This document shows, one piece after another, positions 17,933-25,558 of a DNA stretch of 64,000 bases; the first letter of the stretch is position 1; each line of letters starts with the position of its first letter. The translations under genes were made by a program, and so were the position numbers. Below the pieces are notes generated by a model. That model was not told the DNA's origin. It searched no databases and worked only from the letters and a program-made list of their open reading frames with translations. Source of the stretch: Virgibacillus phasianinus (GTDB lineage Bacteria > Bacillota > Bacilli > Bacillales > Amphibacillaceae); assembly GCF_002216775.1 (NCBI RefSeq), contig NZ_CP022315.1:3472001-3536000 (forward strand), written 5' to 3'.

Positions 17933-19726
17933 TTATCTTGCTTCCAGCTGATTTCGCAGTAAATGACTAAACATACTTTTCTTCTCATCCGCCAGTTGGG
18001 CAAATCCACCCTTTTGGATTACCTTTCCTTCCTCTAATACAACAACTTGATCTGCATTCCTGATTGTCGATAATCGATGTGCAATTACTATGATTGTCAT
18101 TTTTCCTTTTAATCTATCTAGCGCTTCCTGAATTTTCGCTTCATTTTCCGTATCAAGGGCACTTGTTGCTTCATCCAACACCAAGATGGTAGGTTTTCGC
18201 AGGATAGCTCGTGCCAATACAAGTCGCTGCCGTTCCCCCCCAGATAGTTTTATTCCGCGGTCACCAATAATAGTTTCAAGTTTATCTGGAAGTCTATTAA
18301 CAAATGCATCGGCTGATGCAAACTCCAAAGCCGCCCACATTTCCTTGTCACCTGCGTTAGGCTCAACTAACATCAGGTTCTCCCTTATGCTGGCATTAAA
18401 TAAAAATGGATCTTGCGGTACATAACTAATCGAACGCCTTAACGACAGCAGTCTTTCACTTTTAAGGGGGTTCCCATCAATTAAAACTTGCCCCTTTTCT
18501 GGTTGATTTAAGCCCATTAATAAATCAATTAATGTGCTTTTTCCTGCGCCGGACCTTCCAACAAAAGCAGTCATTTGATTCGATGGAATGGTTATATTTA
18601 TGTCATGCAATGCATAGTGCGTTTTACTTTGATCATATCTGAAATAAATATGGTCACATTGAAGGTTGTCATTTAGTTTAAGGGGAGGGATATTATCATC
18701 TATTTCAATTTTAAATTCTCGAGCGTTCCTACATTCATGTTGCATTGCTTTCACAGCCTTTAACGCTGGGATTGTTGTTGCTATTTGCTCCATTGATGAT
18801 TGAATACCTGCAACTTTTGGCCAAAGTCTTGAAAATATAATAATAATCAACATTAATTGACCTGCCTGGGCGTTAAACATAGACACTGCAACATAGATAA
18901 ATCCCGCTATCAATACACTTGATGCAATTTTATAATATAATTGGGAAGTTGTTTTTAACTTTGTATATTCTATTTGTTCATATTGCATCCTATGTGTTAT
19001 TGAACCGTACCAATTCATTCTAGAGCTTTCCAGCGTATTACTTTTTATATCCTTTATGCCATTTACCTGATCGGTTATTCCAGCTAGGTAGTCTCTTCCA
19101 AGTTCATAATTACGTTTTCCTAGCGCTAGGGATTTCATAAGAAATTTACGATTAAAATAGATAAGAACTAGTCCGCATAGCAGCACAAAAATAGTTATAG
19201 TTGGGGATAGCCAAAAAGCAAGCCCGATTTGAATCAACGTAAACACGAGGGAAGACATGAATTTTAGAAAAGAATTTGTTCCTGCGCTGGCGCGTGCCAA
19301 CTCAGCAGTTAATATATTTATAAGGTCGGATTTCCTTTGTTTGATGAAAAAATTCCAGTTCGCATAAAGTAATGAACCGTAAGTCTCCATACGCATATGC
19401 CTCAAAAATCCAAGCTGAATGACCGCATTTTTAACGGTTAATTGTCTACTCACTACATTTTGAGCTATTACAACAAGGACAAATATTGCTAGAATCAATG
19501 GCAGCCTTAATGAATCTGGAATGTTTTCCACAAAGCCAAACAAACTCATAAATGGCAGTTCCTCAGCACCCATATCGACAATCCCGCTCATACTAATTAA
19601 CGGAACCAATAAGATGATTCCTATACCCTCGAGCAAACTAATAGCAGTCATTGCAATAAGATTTATATATAGAATTTTTCCAGAATACGCGTGTATTTGT
19701 TTTAAAAAATATAAAACATGACTCAT
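17933..19726 (-). CDS. Lasso-peptide ABC exporter (D protein)
   Basis: A 597-residue half-transporter: six membrane helices then an ATPase. Walker A GRSGAGKST is near residue 390, signature LSGGERQRLVLARA near 494, Walker B ILVLDEATSALD near 515, and H-loop AHRLST near 550. There is no C39 peptidase domain, as expected when B2 cleaves the leader. The ATG at 19726 (MSHVLYFLK) has AGGGGGG just upstream and lies 11 bases after the nucleotidyltransferase stop. Position in the lasso cluster makes it the likely exporter giving producer immunity. Confidence 0.88.
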   Translation of the reverse strand: MSHVLYFLKQIHAYSGKILYINLIAMTAISLLEGIGIILLVPLISMSGIVDMGAEELPFMSLFGFVENIPDSLRLPLILAIFVLVVIAQNVVSRQLTVKNAVIQLGFLRHMRMETYGSLLYANWNFFIKQRKSDLINILTAELARASAGTNSFLKFMSSLVFTLIQIGLAFWLSPTITIFVLLCGLVLIYFNRKFLMKSLALGKRNYELGRDYLAGITDQVNGIKDIKSNTLESSRMNWYGSITHRMQYEQIEYTKLKTTSQLYYKIASSVLIAGFIYVAVSMFNAQAGQLMLIIIIFSRLWPKVAGIQSSMEQIATTIPALKAVKAMQHECRNAREFKIEIDDNIPPLKLNDNLQCDHIYFRYDQSKTHYALHDINITIPSNQMTAFVGRSGAGKSTLIDLLMGLNQPEKGQVLIDGNPLKSERLLSLRRSISYVPQDPFLFNASIRENLMLVEPNAGDKEMWAALEFASADAFVNRLPDKLETIIGDRGIKLSGGERQRLVLARAILRKPTILVLDEATSALDTENEAKIQEALDRLKGKMTIIVIAHRLSTIRNADQVVVLEEGKVIQKGGFAQLADEKKSMFSHLLRNQLEAR

Positions 19727-19737
19727 TTGTTTCCCCC

Positions 19738-20928
19738 CTAAGGTAATGCATGCTTTCTTATTTTCCTTGTCTTTCTCCAGGCCCATAATAGGGGTCGTAA
19801 TGGAAAATATAAATAATGAAGCTTTTTTGGTAACGGAAGTGTTTCCGCATCTTCAGGATATGGATACAGAAAGCTAACAATGAAAAGAAATTTTTGCTGA
19901 AAAGACATTAAAGAAAACAAGTGATGTTTATGATAGCGTGCAATATCTTCAGGAACAGGGTCAGTATGCAAATTAATCATTGACTCAAGGTAAAATATTG
20001 CTCCCTGAGCTAGTTTCTTTGAACGTTTGGATATAAATAATGATTTCATTTGCATTGTTATTGGTGCATTTAATAGCTCTGATGCCAAGATCATACTCTG
20101 TCCACCTACACCCAAAAAATAGTTTGTTTTTAATAATTTGTACACCGTTTTCCAATCTACGTTCTGTTTTATTAAGTGATGAATATCAACTAACCAACGT
20201 AAGCGTGACCAACCATGTCGGGATCCATGTGATACAAGAAATAAAAACAAATCTTCGTTTCCTAGTAAATAAACAGGAAAATTTGTGAGTGGACTTTTAT
20301 TCTTCCTTTTCCATAAATCATAAAATCCTGGTTCTTTACTTGGGCCTGGATTTAGCCGCCAGTGGATCTCTAGTTTAATATTTTTTACTGGATGTATATA
20401 AGTAACATGATGGTGTCTCCATTTCCAGTCATTCAACACAGTTTGTATATAGTCATCTTTTTCGTACCCTTGACTTATAAGAAGTTGTTCCGCTTGATCA
20501 ATTTTTTCAATGGGGATCAACATATCTAGATCACTTGAAGTACGAAGCGAAACATCACCGTATAGTTCATGAGCAAGTGCTGGACCCTTTAAAAAAAGAA
20601 GATTTATTTGACTTTCTGAAAATAATTTACTAACACGTTCCATTTCCCCACTTAGATGGAGCATTTGAAATGTATTTCGCATGTATTGCTGCTGCAAAAA
20701 CTCTTTGACATATGTTGGAACAAATTCTTCCTTTAGAAGTTTTATCTTCGAATGGAGCAGAGGATAAACACGGTGATGCTTCGCTTGATTTATGAAAAGT
20801 TTCCAATCTATCTTGTTACACAGTTCTGCTTGATGTTTTACGATATATTGTTCATTTCCCTCTTTTAGTAATGCAAGAATTAACTTTACTTCTTTGGGGA
20901 TATGCGACAGATTAAGTGTGTTATCCAT
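19738..20928 (-). CDS. Nucleotidyltransferase family protein of the lasso cluster
   Basis: A 396-residue protein of the NTP_transf_5 family. The nucleotidyltransferase motif GDVSLRTSSDLDMLIP lies near residue 125, with the DxD pair for metal. A gene of this family is a regular part of paeninodin-type lasso clusters, where its role is unproven; transfer of a nucleotide or sugar-phosphate group to the peptide or its phosphate has been suggested for such sets. It overlaps the B2 gene by eight bases, so the two are translationally coupled. Confidence 0.85.
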   Translation of the reverse strand: MDNTLNLSHIPKEVKLILALLKEGNEQYIVKHQAELCNKIDWKLFINQAKHHRVYPLLHSKIKLLKEEFVPTYVKEFLQQQYMRNTFQMLHLSGEMERVSKLFSESQINLLFLKGPALAHELYGDVSLRTSSDLDMLIPIEKIDQAEQLLISQGYEKDDYIQTVLNDWKWRHHHVTYIHPVKNIKLEIHWRLNPGPSKEPGFYDLWKRKNKSPLTNFPVYLLGNEDLFLFLVSHGSRHGWSRLRWLVDIHHLIKQNVDWKTVYKLLKTNYFLGVGGQSMILASELLNAPITMQMKSLFISKRSKKLAQGAIFYLESMINLHTDPVPEDIARYHKHHLFSLMSFQQKFLFIVSFLYPYPEDAETLPLPKKLHYLYFPLRPLLWAWRKTRKIRKHALP

Positions 20929-21403
20929 AGTTTTCTCCTTCTAGATTTTTCATTTGCACTACCTTTGCAAATTTAGCAACAACAGTGAATCTCCCCATTC
21001 CCTCTGATCCCGAAACATAGAATGATCCACTTCGTAACCAAGCGTGCGCAATCAAATTACCACTTTCATCCTTGGCAGTGCCTAGATATAGAGTCGAATC
21101 AATGTGACGACGCTTCAACATTTTCTGCCCAGCGATTGCTTTTACTAAGCATTGACTTTCCCAGAAAGTGTACGGGCTTATAATTTGTATTGCTGACCGT
21201 ATATTTTTCAATATTACCTTGTGTTCTATGTCTGCGGTATAAGTGGTTTCTTTTGAGCTTTCACCTAGGGATGGGGCGATTTTGGAGAAAGGCATACCTT
21301 TGAGAAAACGTGCCCTCCCTAGACAAATAAAAGCTTCCAGTAATAGTAATTTTGTTTTCCATTTTAATGAAAAAAAAGTTTTTATTTTTTTCATAAGGTT
21401 CAT
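20921..21403 (-). CDS. Lasso peptide B2 leader peptidase
   Basis: A 160-residue transglutaminase-like cysteine protease (lasso B2/PF13471 type) that removes the leader peptide from the precursor. The nucleophile is Cys85 in ESQCLVKA and the histidine is His120 in IAHAWLR; the third catalytic residue is not obvious. It acts together with the separate B1 protein at 21741-22031, the split B arrangement of Firmicutes lasso systems. A hairpin separates it from the precursor gene upstream in the transcript. Confidence 0.92.
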   Translation of the reverse strand: MNLMKKIKTFFSLKWKTKLLLLEAFICLGRARFLKGMPFSKIAPSLGESSKETTYTADIEHKVILKNIRSAIQIISPYTFWESQCLVKAIAGQKMLKRRHIDSTLYLGTAKDESGNLIAHAWLRSGSFYVSGSEGMGRFTVVAKFAKVVQMKNLEGENYG

Positions 21404-21485
21404 TGTTCCTTTCTAACAAAACTATGTTAAATACATCTAAAAGAATCCAAAGAATTATTAACATGAATAACAGTATTAATTTGGT

Positions 21486-21523
21486 AACCAACCTTTATAT
21501 TTCAGAAAATATAGAGGTTGGTT
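21486..21523 (-). other. Hairpin after precursor A1
   Basis: AACCAACCT at one end pairs with AGGTTGGTT at the other. The whole stem is 17 bp with one mismatch and a short loop, with no T run. It lies between the A1 stop codon and the B2 gene. It is a likely RNA processing or stability element that sets precursor-to-enzyme ratio. Confidence 0.75.
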
Positions 21524-21550
21524 ATGTAAGATTATTGATGGAAAACTAAA

Positions 21551-21688
21551 TTAACTGTCACCAAGGCTACCACCACCCGGATTGCAATTCTCCTCCCACC
21601 AATGTTCAAACTGGTCCCACCAATCCCAATTCATTGTTTGTTTAACATTTAAGGATTCTAAAACAGGCTTTTTCCACTTACCTTTCAT
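21551..21688 (-). CDS. Lasso peptide precursor A1 (Trp-rich core)
   Basis: A 45-residue precursor. The leader MKGKWKKPVLESLNVKQTM matches the other two precursors here and the paeninodin leader: W-x-K-P (in place of YxxP) for B1 recognition, LExL, and Thr at -2 before Met at -1. The predicted 26-residue core starts NWDWWDQFE, has Glu at core position 9 as possible ring acceptor, five Trp in its first 12 positions and a Gly-rich tail ending GDS. AAAGGGGGTG lies upstream of the ATG. It sits 52 bases after B1. The leader makes it certain as a substrate; the core is atypical, so ring formation is inferred. Confidence 0.85.
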   Translation of the reverse strand: MKGKWKKPVLESLNVKQTMNWDWWDQFEHWWEENCNPGGGSLGDS

Positions 21689-21740
21689 TTTGTTCACCCC
21701 CTTTCAGGATAGCTTGATTAAGGCACCTTTCATGAGACAC

Positions 21741-22031
21741 TTAAAATGCTGCACCTTCCCCTGTTTTAATGAGCTTTTCATCTAATAATAGATTTAAAAA
21801 GGACAGCACCTGTTCCTGGCATTCGTCCCGCTCCACATCATAATGATCCATTAAATATGCTATTAAATCTTCTGTCGTTATAGGGTCTTTAATTTGTTCC
21901 CAAATCTCCCCTCCCATATGTCCCAGATTGTAATATTTACCATTGTGGATACTTAACATCACCTTCTCGCCGTCCATATCGCTTACAATGTTTCCCTGTT
22001 CCTGACTAAGAATACTTTGGTTTTTAATCAT
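21741..22031 (-). CDS. Lasso peptide B1 / PqqD-like leader-recognition protein
   Basis: A 96-residue RiPP recognition element of the PqqD family that binds the precursor leader and hands it to B2 and the cyclase. The segment VMLSIHNGKYYNLGHMGGEIW (in two parts: strands about residues 24-35, helix about 37-46) is typical. It overlaps the kinase gene by four bases in an ATGA arrangement, so they are translationally coupled. Full length for the family. Confidence 0.93.
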   Translation of the reverse strand: MIKNQSILSQEQGNIVSDMDGEKVMLSIHNGKYYNLGHMGGEIWEQIKDPITTEDLIAYLMDHYDVERDECQEQVLSFLNLLLDEKLIKTGEGAAF

Positions 22032-22966
22032 GTGACTTCCTCCCCTTCACCTATTTTATTTAAAATTAAATCTGCTAACTCATTAGCAGAAAAGTAAGAA
22101 TCAGGCCGCTTAATTTGATAAAGGATAATTTGATTGACTATGCTTGCAGTTGTACTAAAATGCCATTCTAATAATCCTAACCGATTAATTAAAAAATTCC
22201 GGTATGTATGGTTGAACAGGGTATGTAGTTTTCCAAGATTTTTAATAGGGTGGATTTCAATCTCATCGTTATCCGTTTTATTAAGTTCAAATACCCCGGC
22301 CAAAGGGACTGGTTCGGTTGCAAATTGTTCTGGAACTGGAACTGCGAACTTTGTTTCCCTGTTGAATATGGGGCGAAAGGATCTTGAATCCATACCAAAT
22401 TGATCTAAACTTTCTATCCAAAGTTTTTGTTGTGGGTAGGCGGGTGTTACAATTGGGAGGTTATCCTCACGTAATGTTACCGGGATTACATCATCACTAA
22501 GGAGTCGGTAACCCCTTTTTAAAAATACGGAAGCAAGTGTTGATTTACCAGCACCTGAATTACCCACAATCGCATATGCCTTTCCATCGATCATTAATGC
22601 ACTTCCATGTAGGGGAAGTACTTCTCTTTGCATTAATAGTGCCCCCATACAAGTACCTAGGACGTAGAGTCTGATTTGATCTTCTTTGAAACCATCTATA
22701 GGTGAAACAAGAATCTCTTTACCCTTTTGAATTAAAAAAATGGCTATATCAGGAATATGAAATAAAACAAAATCTTTTTTAACAACAAAGTACCTGTTTC
22801 CCTCTGATAGATCGGACCATATTTCTGATAAATTAGCGTACCGTATAAAAATATCCGCCAATTTCTCTTCCGTGTTAGTCTGGGGCAATTCTGACAGTGG
22901 AATATCACTAGAAATACTCAAACCGAAAGCTTTATAAACGATTTTTTTCACAGTATCTATCATCAA
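22028..22966 (-). CDS. HPr kinase-like lasso precursor kinase
   Basis: A 312-residue protein with an HPrK/P-type kinase core: Walker A VGNSGAGKSTLASVF near residue 135 and RLLSDDVIPV near residue 157 with the catalytic acidic pair. In the paeninodin system the homologous kinase phosphorylates the C-terminal Ser of the precursor. All three precursors in this cluster end in Ser, which fits. It is the first gene after precursor A2 and overlaps B1. The N-terminal 110 residues have no HPr-kinase regulatory domain that I recognise. Confidence 0.9.
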   Translation of the reverse strand: MMIDTVKKIVYKAFGLSISSDIPLSELPQTNTEEKLADIFIRYANLSEIWSDLSEGNRYFVVKKDFVLFHIPDIAIFLIQKGKEILVSPIDGFKEDQIRLYVLGTCMGALLMQREVLPLHGSALMIDGKAYAIVGNSGAGKSTLASVFLKRGYRLLSDDVIPVTLREDNLPIVTPAYPQQKLWIESLDQFGMDSRSFRPIFNRETKFAVPVPEQFATEPVPLAGVFELNKTDNDEIEIHPIKNLGKLHTLFNHTYRNFLINRLGLLEWHFSTTASIVNQIILYQIKRPDSYFSANELADLILNKIGEGEEVT

Positions 22967-22993
22967 TCTTCTCTCCCCTGCTTTTTAATGAAT

Positions 22994-23022
22994 GCCCCTA
23001 CACCTAGAAAAAGTATAAGGGC
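22994..23022 (-). other. Hairpin after precursor A2
   Basis: On the minus strand GCCCTTATAC pairs with GTGTAGGGGC, a 10-bp stem with two G-U pairs and a 9-base loop. It starts 18 bases after the A2 stop codon and precedes the kinase gene. Confidence 0.65.
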
Positions 23023-23039
23023 TAATGGATAGGTAAAGT

Positions 23040-23207
23040 TTAACTGTCTACATCGTTTGGTAAACAACTTGCGTTTGACTGTCCGTGGTGGGTTTCATGC
23101 TTCCCATCTGACACATCAAAACAATCCGCATTTGCATTGCCCGGCCCATTCATTGTCATGCTAACATCAAGAACTTCCAACATCGGTTTTTTCCAAGTCT
23201 CCTTCAT
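23040..23207 (-). CDS. Lasso peptide precursor A2 (long core with two Cys)
   Basis: A 55-residue precursor. Leader MKETWKKPMLEVLDVSMTM has the W-x-K-P motif and Thr at -2. The predicted 36-residue core starts NGPGNANAD, so residue 9 is Asp exactly as in paeninodin's nine-residue ring, but residue 1 is Asn instead of Ala. Cys lies at core positions 10 and 29, a histidine cluster at 18-22, and the end is DVDS. GGGGGTG precedes the ATG. It begins 17 bases after cyclase C1, with which it forms a cassette. Confidence 0.88.
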   Translation of the reverse strand: MKETWKKPMLEVLDVSMTMNGPGNANADCFDVSDGKHETHHGQSNASCLPNDVDS

Positions 23208-23224
23208 CTTTATCACCCCCTTTT

Positions 23225-25162
23225 TTAATCGAAACGTTTTATAAAGCGACTAACGATTAGACTACGTGTCAAGATTTTAAATTCATCAGTGAACACTATT
23301 TCCGGTCTGTGTTCAGTCCCCATCTTTGATAAAGACTCCTTAAACACCCTCTTGTTAATAAATTCACTTACAATTTGGTTGTTTGCAATCTCATGAAGTT
23401 CGTCAATAAAACTATTCCACCTAGCTGACATACGGTGTATGACATCCGCCCCTTGTATTCCTCGCCTATGTTGATTCATTATCACTTTATCCGGTAAAAA
23501 GTTTTTCATTCCCCTCCGTATTATCGATCTTCCCATTCCACCTTTAGCATATTGTTCCTCCGGTAATGCTAAACAAAAGCGTATAACATTTAAATCATTA
23601 GTTGGATCACGATCCCATAATGAATAACGCAAAGATAACTTCGTTGAAGCAACTCCGCTTTTATTCCAAACATACAGATGCTTGAAATAATTCTCCCGAT
23701 ACTTTGTTAGATTTTTAATACCACCATTTATATCAAGTCCATATTGTTCAAGCCTTTCAAAAACATTTGTCCTCTTTGCAAGTGAGGGGTTAATAAATGA
23801 AGGAAATTTGTATTGGTCGTCCGTCTTTGCAAAAACGGACAAAATTGCCCTTTTTGCAACGAATGGAATCATGACTTTCTTTCCCGTATTAAAATTTTTA
23901 CAGTAAGAATCTAATTCGCTTAAAAGCTGTATCCATTTTAATTTTTTAAATAGGTCTGCATAAAAATCGAATGTTAAAGTTATAGATCCCCAAGATATTG
24001 AATGATTTCCTCTCGCACCATTTAACATTACTTTTATCCCTTGATTGCTAGCTGCTTCATTTACACCCTTTAACCAAAAAGTATTTTCAAAGAATTTATA
24101 TGGCATCTCCATTATTGCCAAAAAGCTATCAACCCCTGTAAAAGGACTTTTCCCTTCAAAGCTTAAATAGTTATCTGAGATATTCCCTACATAATTTACG
24201 GTTTCTTTTATAAAGGGTCTTTCATCAGCTATATAATACTTGGAAGTCCAATCCGTAAAGCTATTTTCTGGAATGTAACTAAAGGTATGTAAACGTTTAT
24301 TTTTCTTTTGTAGTTCTTTCGCGGCAAAGCTAACAACTGAGCCCGAATCCAATCCCCCACTCAGATGGGAGCCCACCTCACCGTGGGTGCGGGTACGGGC
24401 CGTTACTGCCTCTTTTAACACATGTCGAAATGCCTCTTCGTACTCTCTGTTCGACTTAAGTTTTAGTTTTTCTCTAATATCGATTGTGCTATATCTTATA
24501 AGCGAAACTTTTCCATCCACGACGGTAATACTGTGTGCAGGTGGTACCTGTTGAATTGTTTGATACACTGTTGAAAACATATCAACTGCCTCTACCATAG
24601 TGGGAATTGCCAGGAATTCAGCTAACCATTCCTCATTAAGTTTCATTGGAACATAAGGTAATGAGAGTAATGGTTCAATCGTTGTCGAAAAAACAAATCT
24701 ACTTTGGTTACGGTAAAAGTAAAGCGTCCGGGCTCCGGAAAAATCCCTAGCACCAAACAATTTCTGCTTTTTTGCATCCCATATCATAAAGGCAAAGTCA
24801 CCATTCAAATGCTTTGGAACTTCTTCGCCCCATTTGTGGTATGCCAACAATATTAACTGGCTGTCCGGTGTTAGCTTTCTTTGTTCTTGATTGACTTGTA
24901 ACCTATCAAATAACTCATCCCGGTTATCAATAATTGCATCCAGTGTTATAGTAAGTTGTCGCTCGTAATCATAGTAAGGAACCTGTTCATTAATAGATTC
25001 GGGAGTGATCCATTGCGCATGACAACCGAGAAAGATATTTTCCTCTTTCCATGAATCAATGGAATCTGATGGATACTCACTTAAGGATTTCATTAAACAA
25101 TTACAGTCTTCTCTTATTATGGGTTCTCCATTAAAATGCATTATTCCATTTATTGCACTCAC
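23225..25162 (-). CDS. Lasso cyclase C1 (asparagine synthetase-like)
   Basis: A 645-residue ATP-dependent cyclase of the asparagine synthetase B family. It adenylates the ring Asp/Glu side chain and closes the isopeptide macrolactam. The PP-loop SGGLDSGSVVSFAAK lies near residue 268. The N-terminal glutaminase-like domain starts (V)SAINGIMHFN, with Ser where glutaminases have Cys, so it cannot use glutamine. The GTG at 25162 has GGGGGG seven bases upstream; a TTG start inside that sequence is less likely. It is paralogous to C2 along its whole length and is followed directly by precursor A2. Confidence 0.93.
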   Translation of the reverse strand: MSAINGIMHFNGEPIIREDCNCLMKSLSEYPSDSIDSWKEENIFLGCHAQWITPESINEQVPYYDYERQLTITLDAIIDNRDELFDRLQVNQEQRKLTPDSQLILLAYHKWGEEVPKHLNGDFAFMIWDAKKQKLFGARDFSGARTLYFYRNQSRFVFSTTIEPLLSLPYVPMKLNEEWLAEFLAIPTMVEAVDMFSTVYQTIQQVPPAHSITVVDGKVSLIRYSTIDIREKLKLKSNREYEEAFRHVLKEAVTARTRTHGEVGSHLSGGLDSGSVVSFAAKELQKKNKRLHTFSYIPENSFTDWTSKYYIADERPFIKETVNYVGNISDNYLSFEGKSPFTGVDSFLAIMEMPYKFFENTFWLKGVNEAASNQGIKVMLNGARGNHSISWGSITLTFDFYADLFKKLKWIQLLSELDSYCKNFNTGKKVMIPFVAKRAILSVFAKTDDQYKFPSFINPSLAKRTNVFERLEQYGLDINGGIKNLTKYRENYFKHLYVWNKSGVASTKLSLRYSLWDRDPTNDLNVIRFCLALPEEQYAKGGMGRSIIRRGMKNFLPDKVIMNQHRRGIQGADVIHRMSARWNSFIDELHEIANNQIVSEFINKRVFKESLSKMGTEHRPEIVFTDEFKILTRSLIVSRFIKRFD

Positions 25163-25194
25163 AATATATCCCCCCAAACTACCAAGTTATTTTT

Positions 25195-25210
25195 GTTCGT
25201 TATAAAGAAC
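25195..25210. promoter_or_regulatory. SinR-like operator upstream of cyclase C1 (proximal)
   Basis: GTTCGTTATAAAGAAC, one mismatch from the perfect palindrome GTTCTTTATAAAGAAC found at the eps promoter. It lies 32 bases ahead of the C1 start. Confidence 0.75.
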
Positions 25211-25228
25211 AACGATGTTAAAAAACTG

Positions 25229-25246
25229 CTTCTCATTAGTGAGAAG
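25229..25246 (-). other. Attenuator-like hairpin in the C1 leader
   Basis: CTTCTCA and TGAGAAG form a 7-bp stem with a 4-base loop. On the minus strand it is followed by CAGTTTTTT. It lies downstream of the proposed C1 promoter and between the two operators, so it may reduce read-through into C1. Confidence 0.5.
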
Positions 25247-25266
25247 TTGTTCGGGGTTTAATATCT

Positions 25267-25282
25267 GTTCTTTATAAAGAAT
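25267..25282. promoter_or_regulatory. SinR-like operator upstream of cyclase C1 (distal)
   Basis: GTTCTTTATAAAGAAT, one mismatch from the perfect palindrome. It starts about twelve bases downstream of the proposed -10 of the C1 promoter, where a bound repressor would block the initiating polymerase. Confidence 0.8.
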
Positions 25283-25293
25283 TAACTAGGTCA

Positions 25294-25322
25294 AATTTAC
25301 CACTATTCACATGAGATGTCAA
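25294..25322 (-). promoter_or_regulatory. Predicted SigA promoter for cyclase C1-A2
   Basis: On the minus strand a perfect -35 TTGACA (25317-25322) is 17 bases from TAAATT (25294-25299), a fair -10. It lies between the A3 hairpin and the operators, giving C1 and A2 their own start of transcription. Confidence 0.6.
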
Positions 25323-25362
25323 TAATAATTTGAATAATTCCTTAATATAGTTAACTATGGTT

Positions 25363-25390
25363 AGACCTGCATACCAAAGTATACAGGTCT
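25363..25390. other. Hairpin after precursor A3
   Basis: AGACCTGCATAC pairs with GTATACAGGTCT, a 12-bp stem with one G-U pair and a 4-base loop, 18 bases after the A3 stop. The T run is on the plus strand side only, so on the transcribed minus strand it looks more like an RNA stability or processing element than a terminator. Confidence 0.7.
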
Positions 25391-25408
25391 ATTTTTCATA
25401 AGTATTAA

Positions 25409-25546
25409 TTAACTGTAATTAACAACATCGTCTTTCATTGCGTCTGGATCAGGTTGAACTTCATCTGGATAATGTAATCCTGGCCCGGCCATAGTCATAT
25501 TGATATCAAGTACTTCTAATAACGGCTTACTCCATGTCTTTTTCAT
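25409..25546 (-). CDS. Lasso peptide precursor A3 (paeninodin-like)
   Basis: A 45-residue precursor. Leader MKKTWSKPLLEVLDINMTM is followed by a 26-residue core that begins AGPGLHYPD and continues EVQPDPD. From memory, paeninodin is AGPGTSTPD then AFQPDPD, so ring size (Ala1 to Asp9), the Pro-Asp corner and the QPDPD tail are shared. The end is NYS, giving the terminal Ser that the kinase needs. AAGGAGGTG lies just upstream of the ATG, and the gene starts 12 bases after cyclase C2. Confidence 0.95.
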   Translation of the reverse strand: MKKTWSKPLLEVLDINMTMAGPGLHYPDEVQPDPDAMKDDVVNYS

Positions 25547-25558
25547 CTTATCACCTCC

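Noticed and set aside
21741..22031. B1 as a coenzyme PQQ biosynthesis protein
   Set aside because: PqqD similarity reflects the shared leader-binding fold; neighbours are lasso enzymes and no other pqq gene is present.
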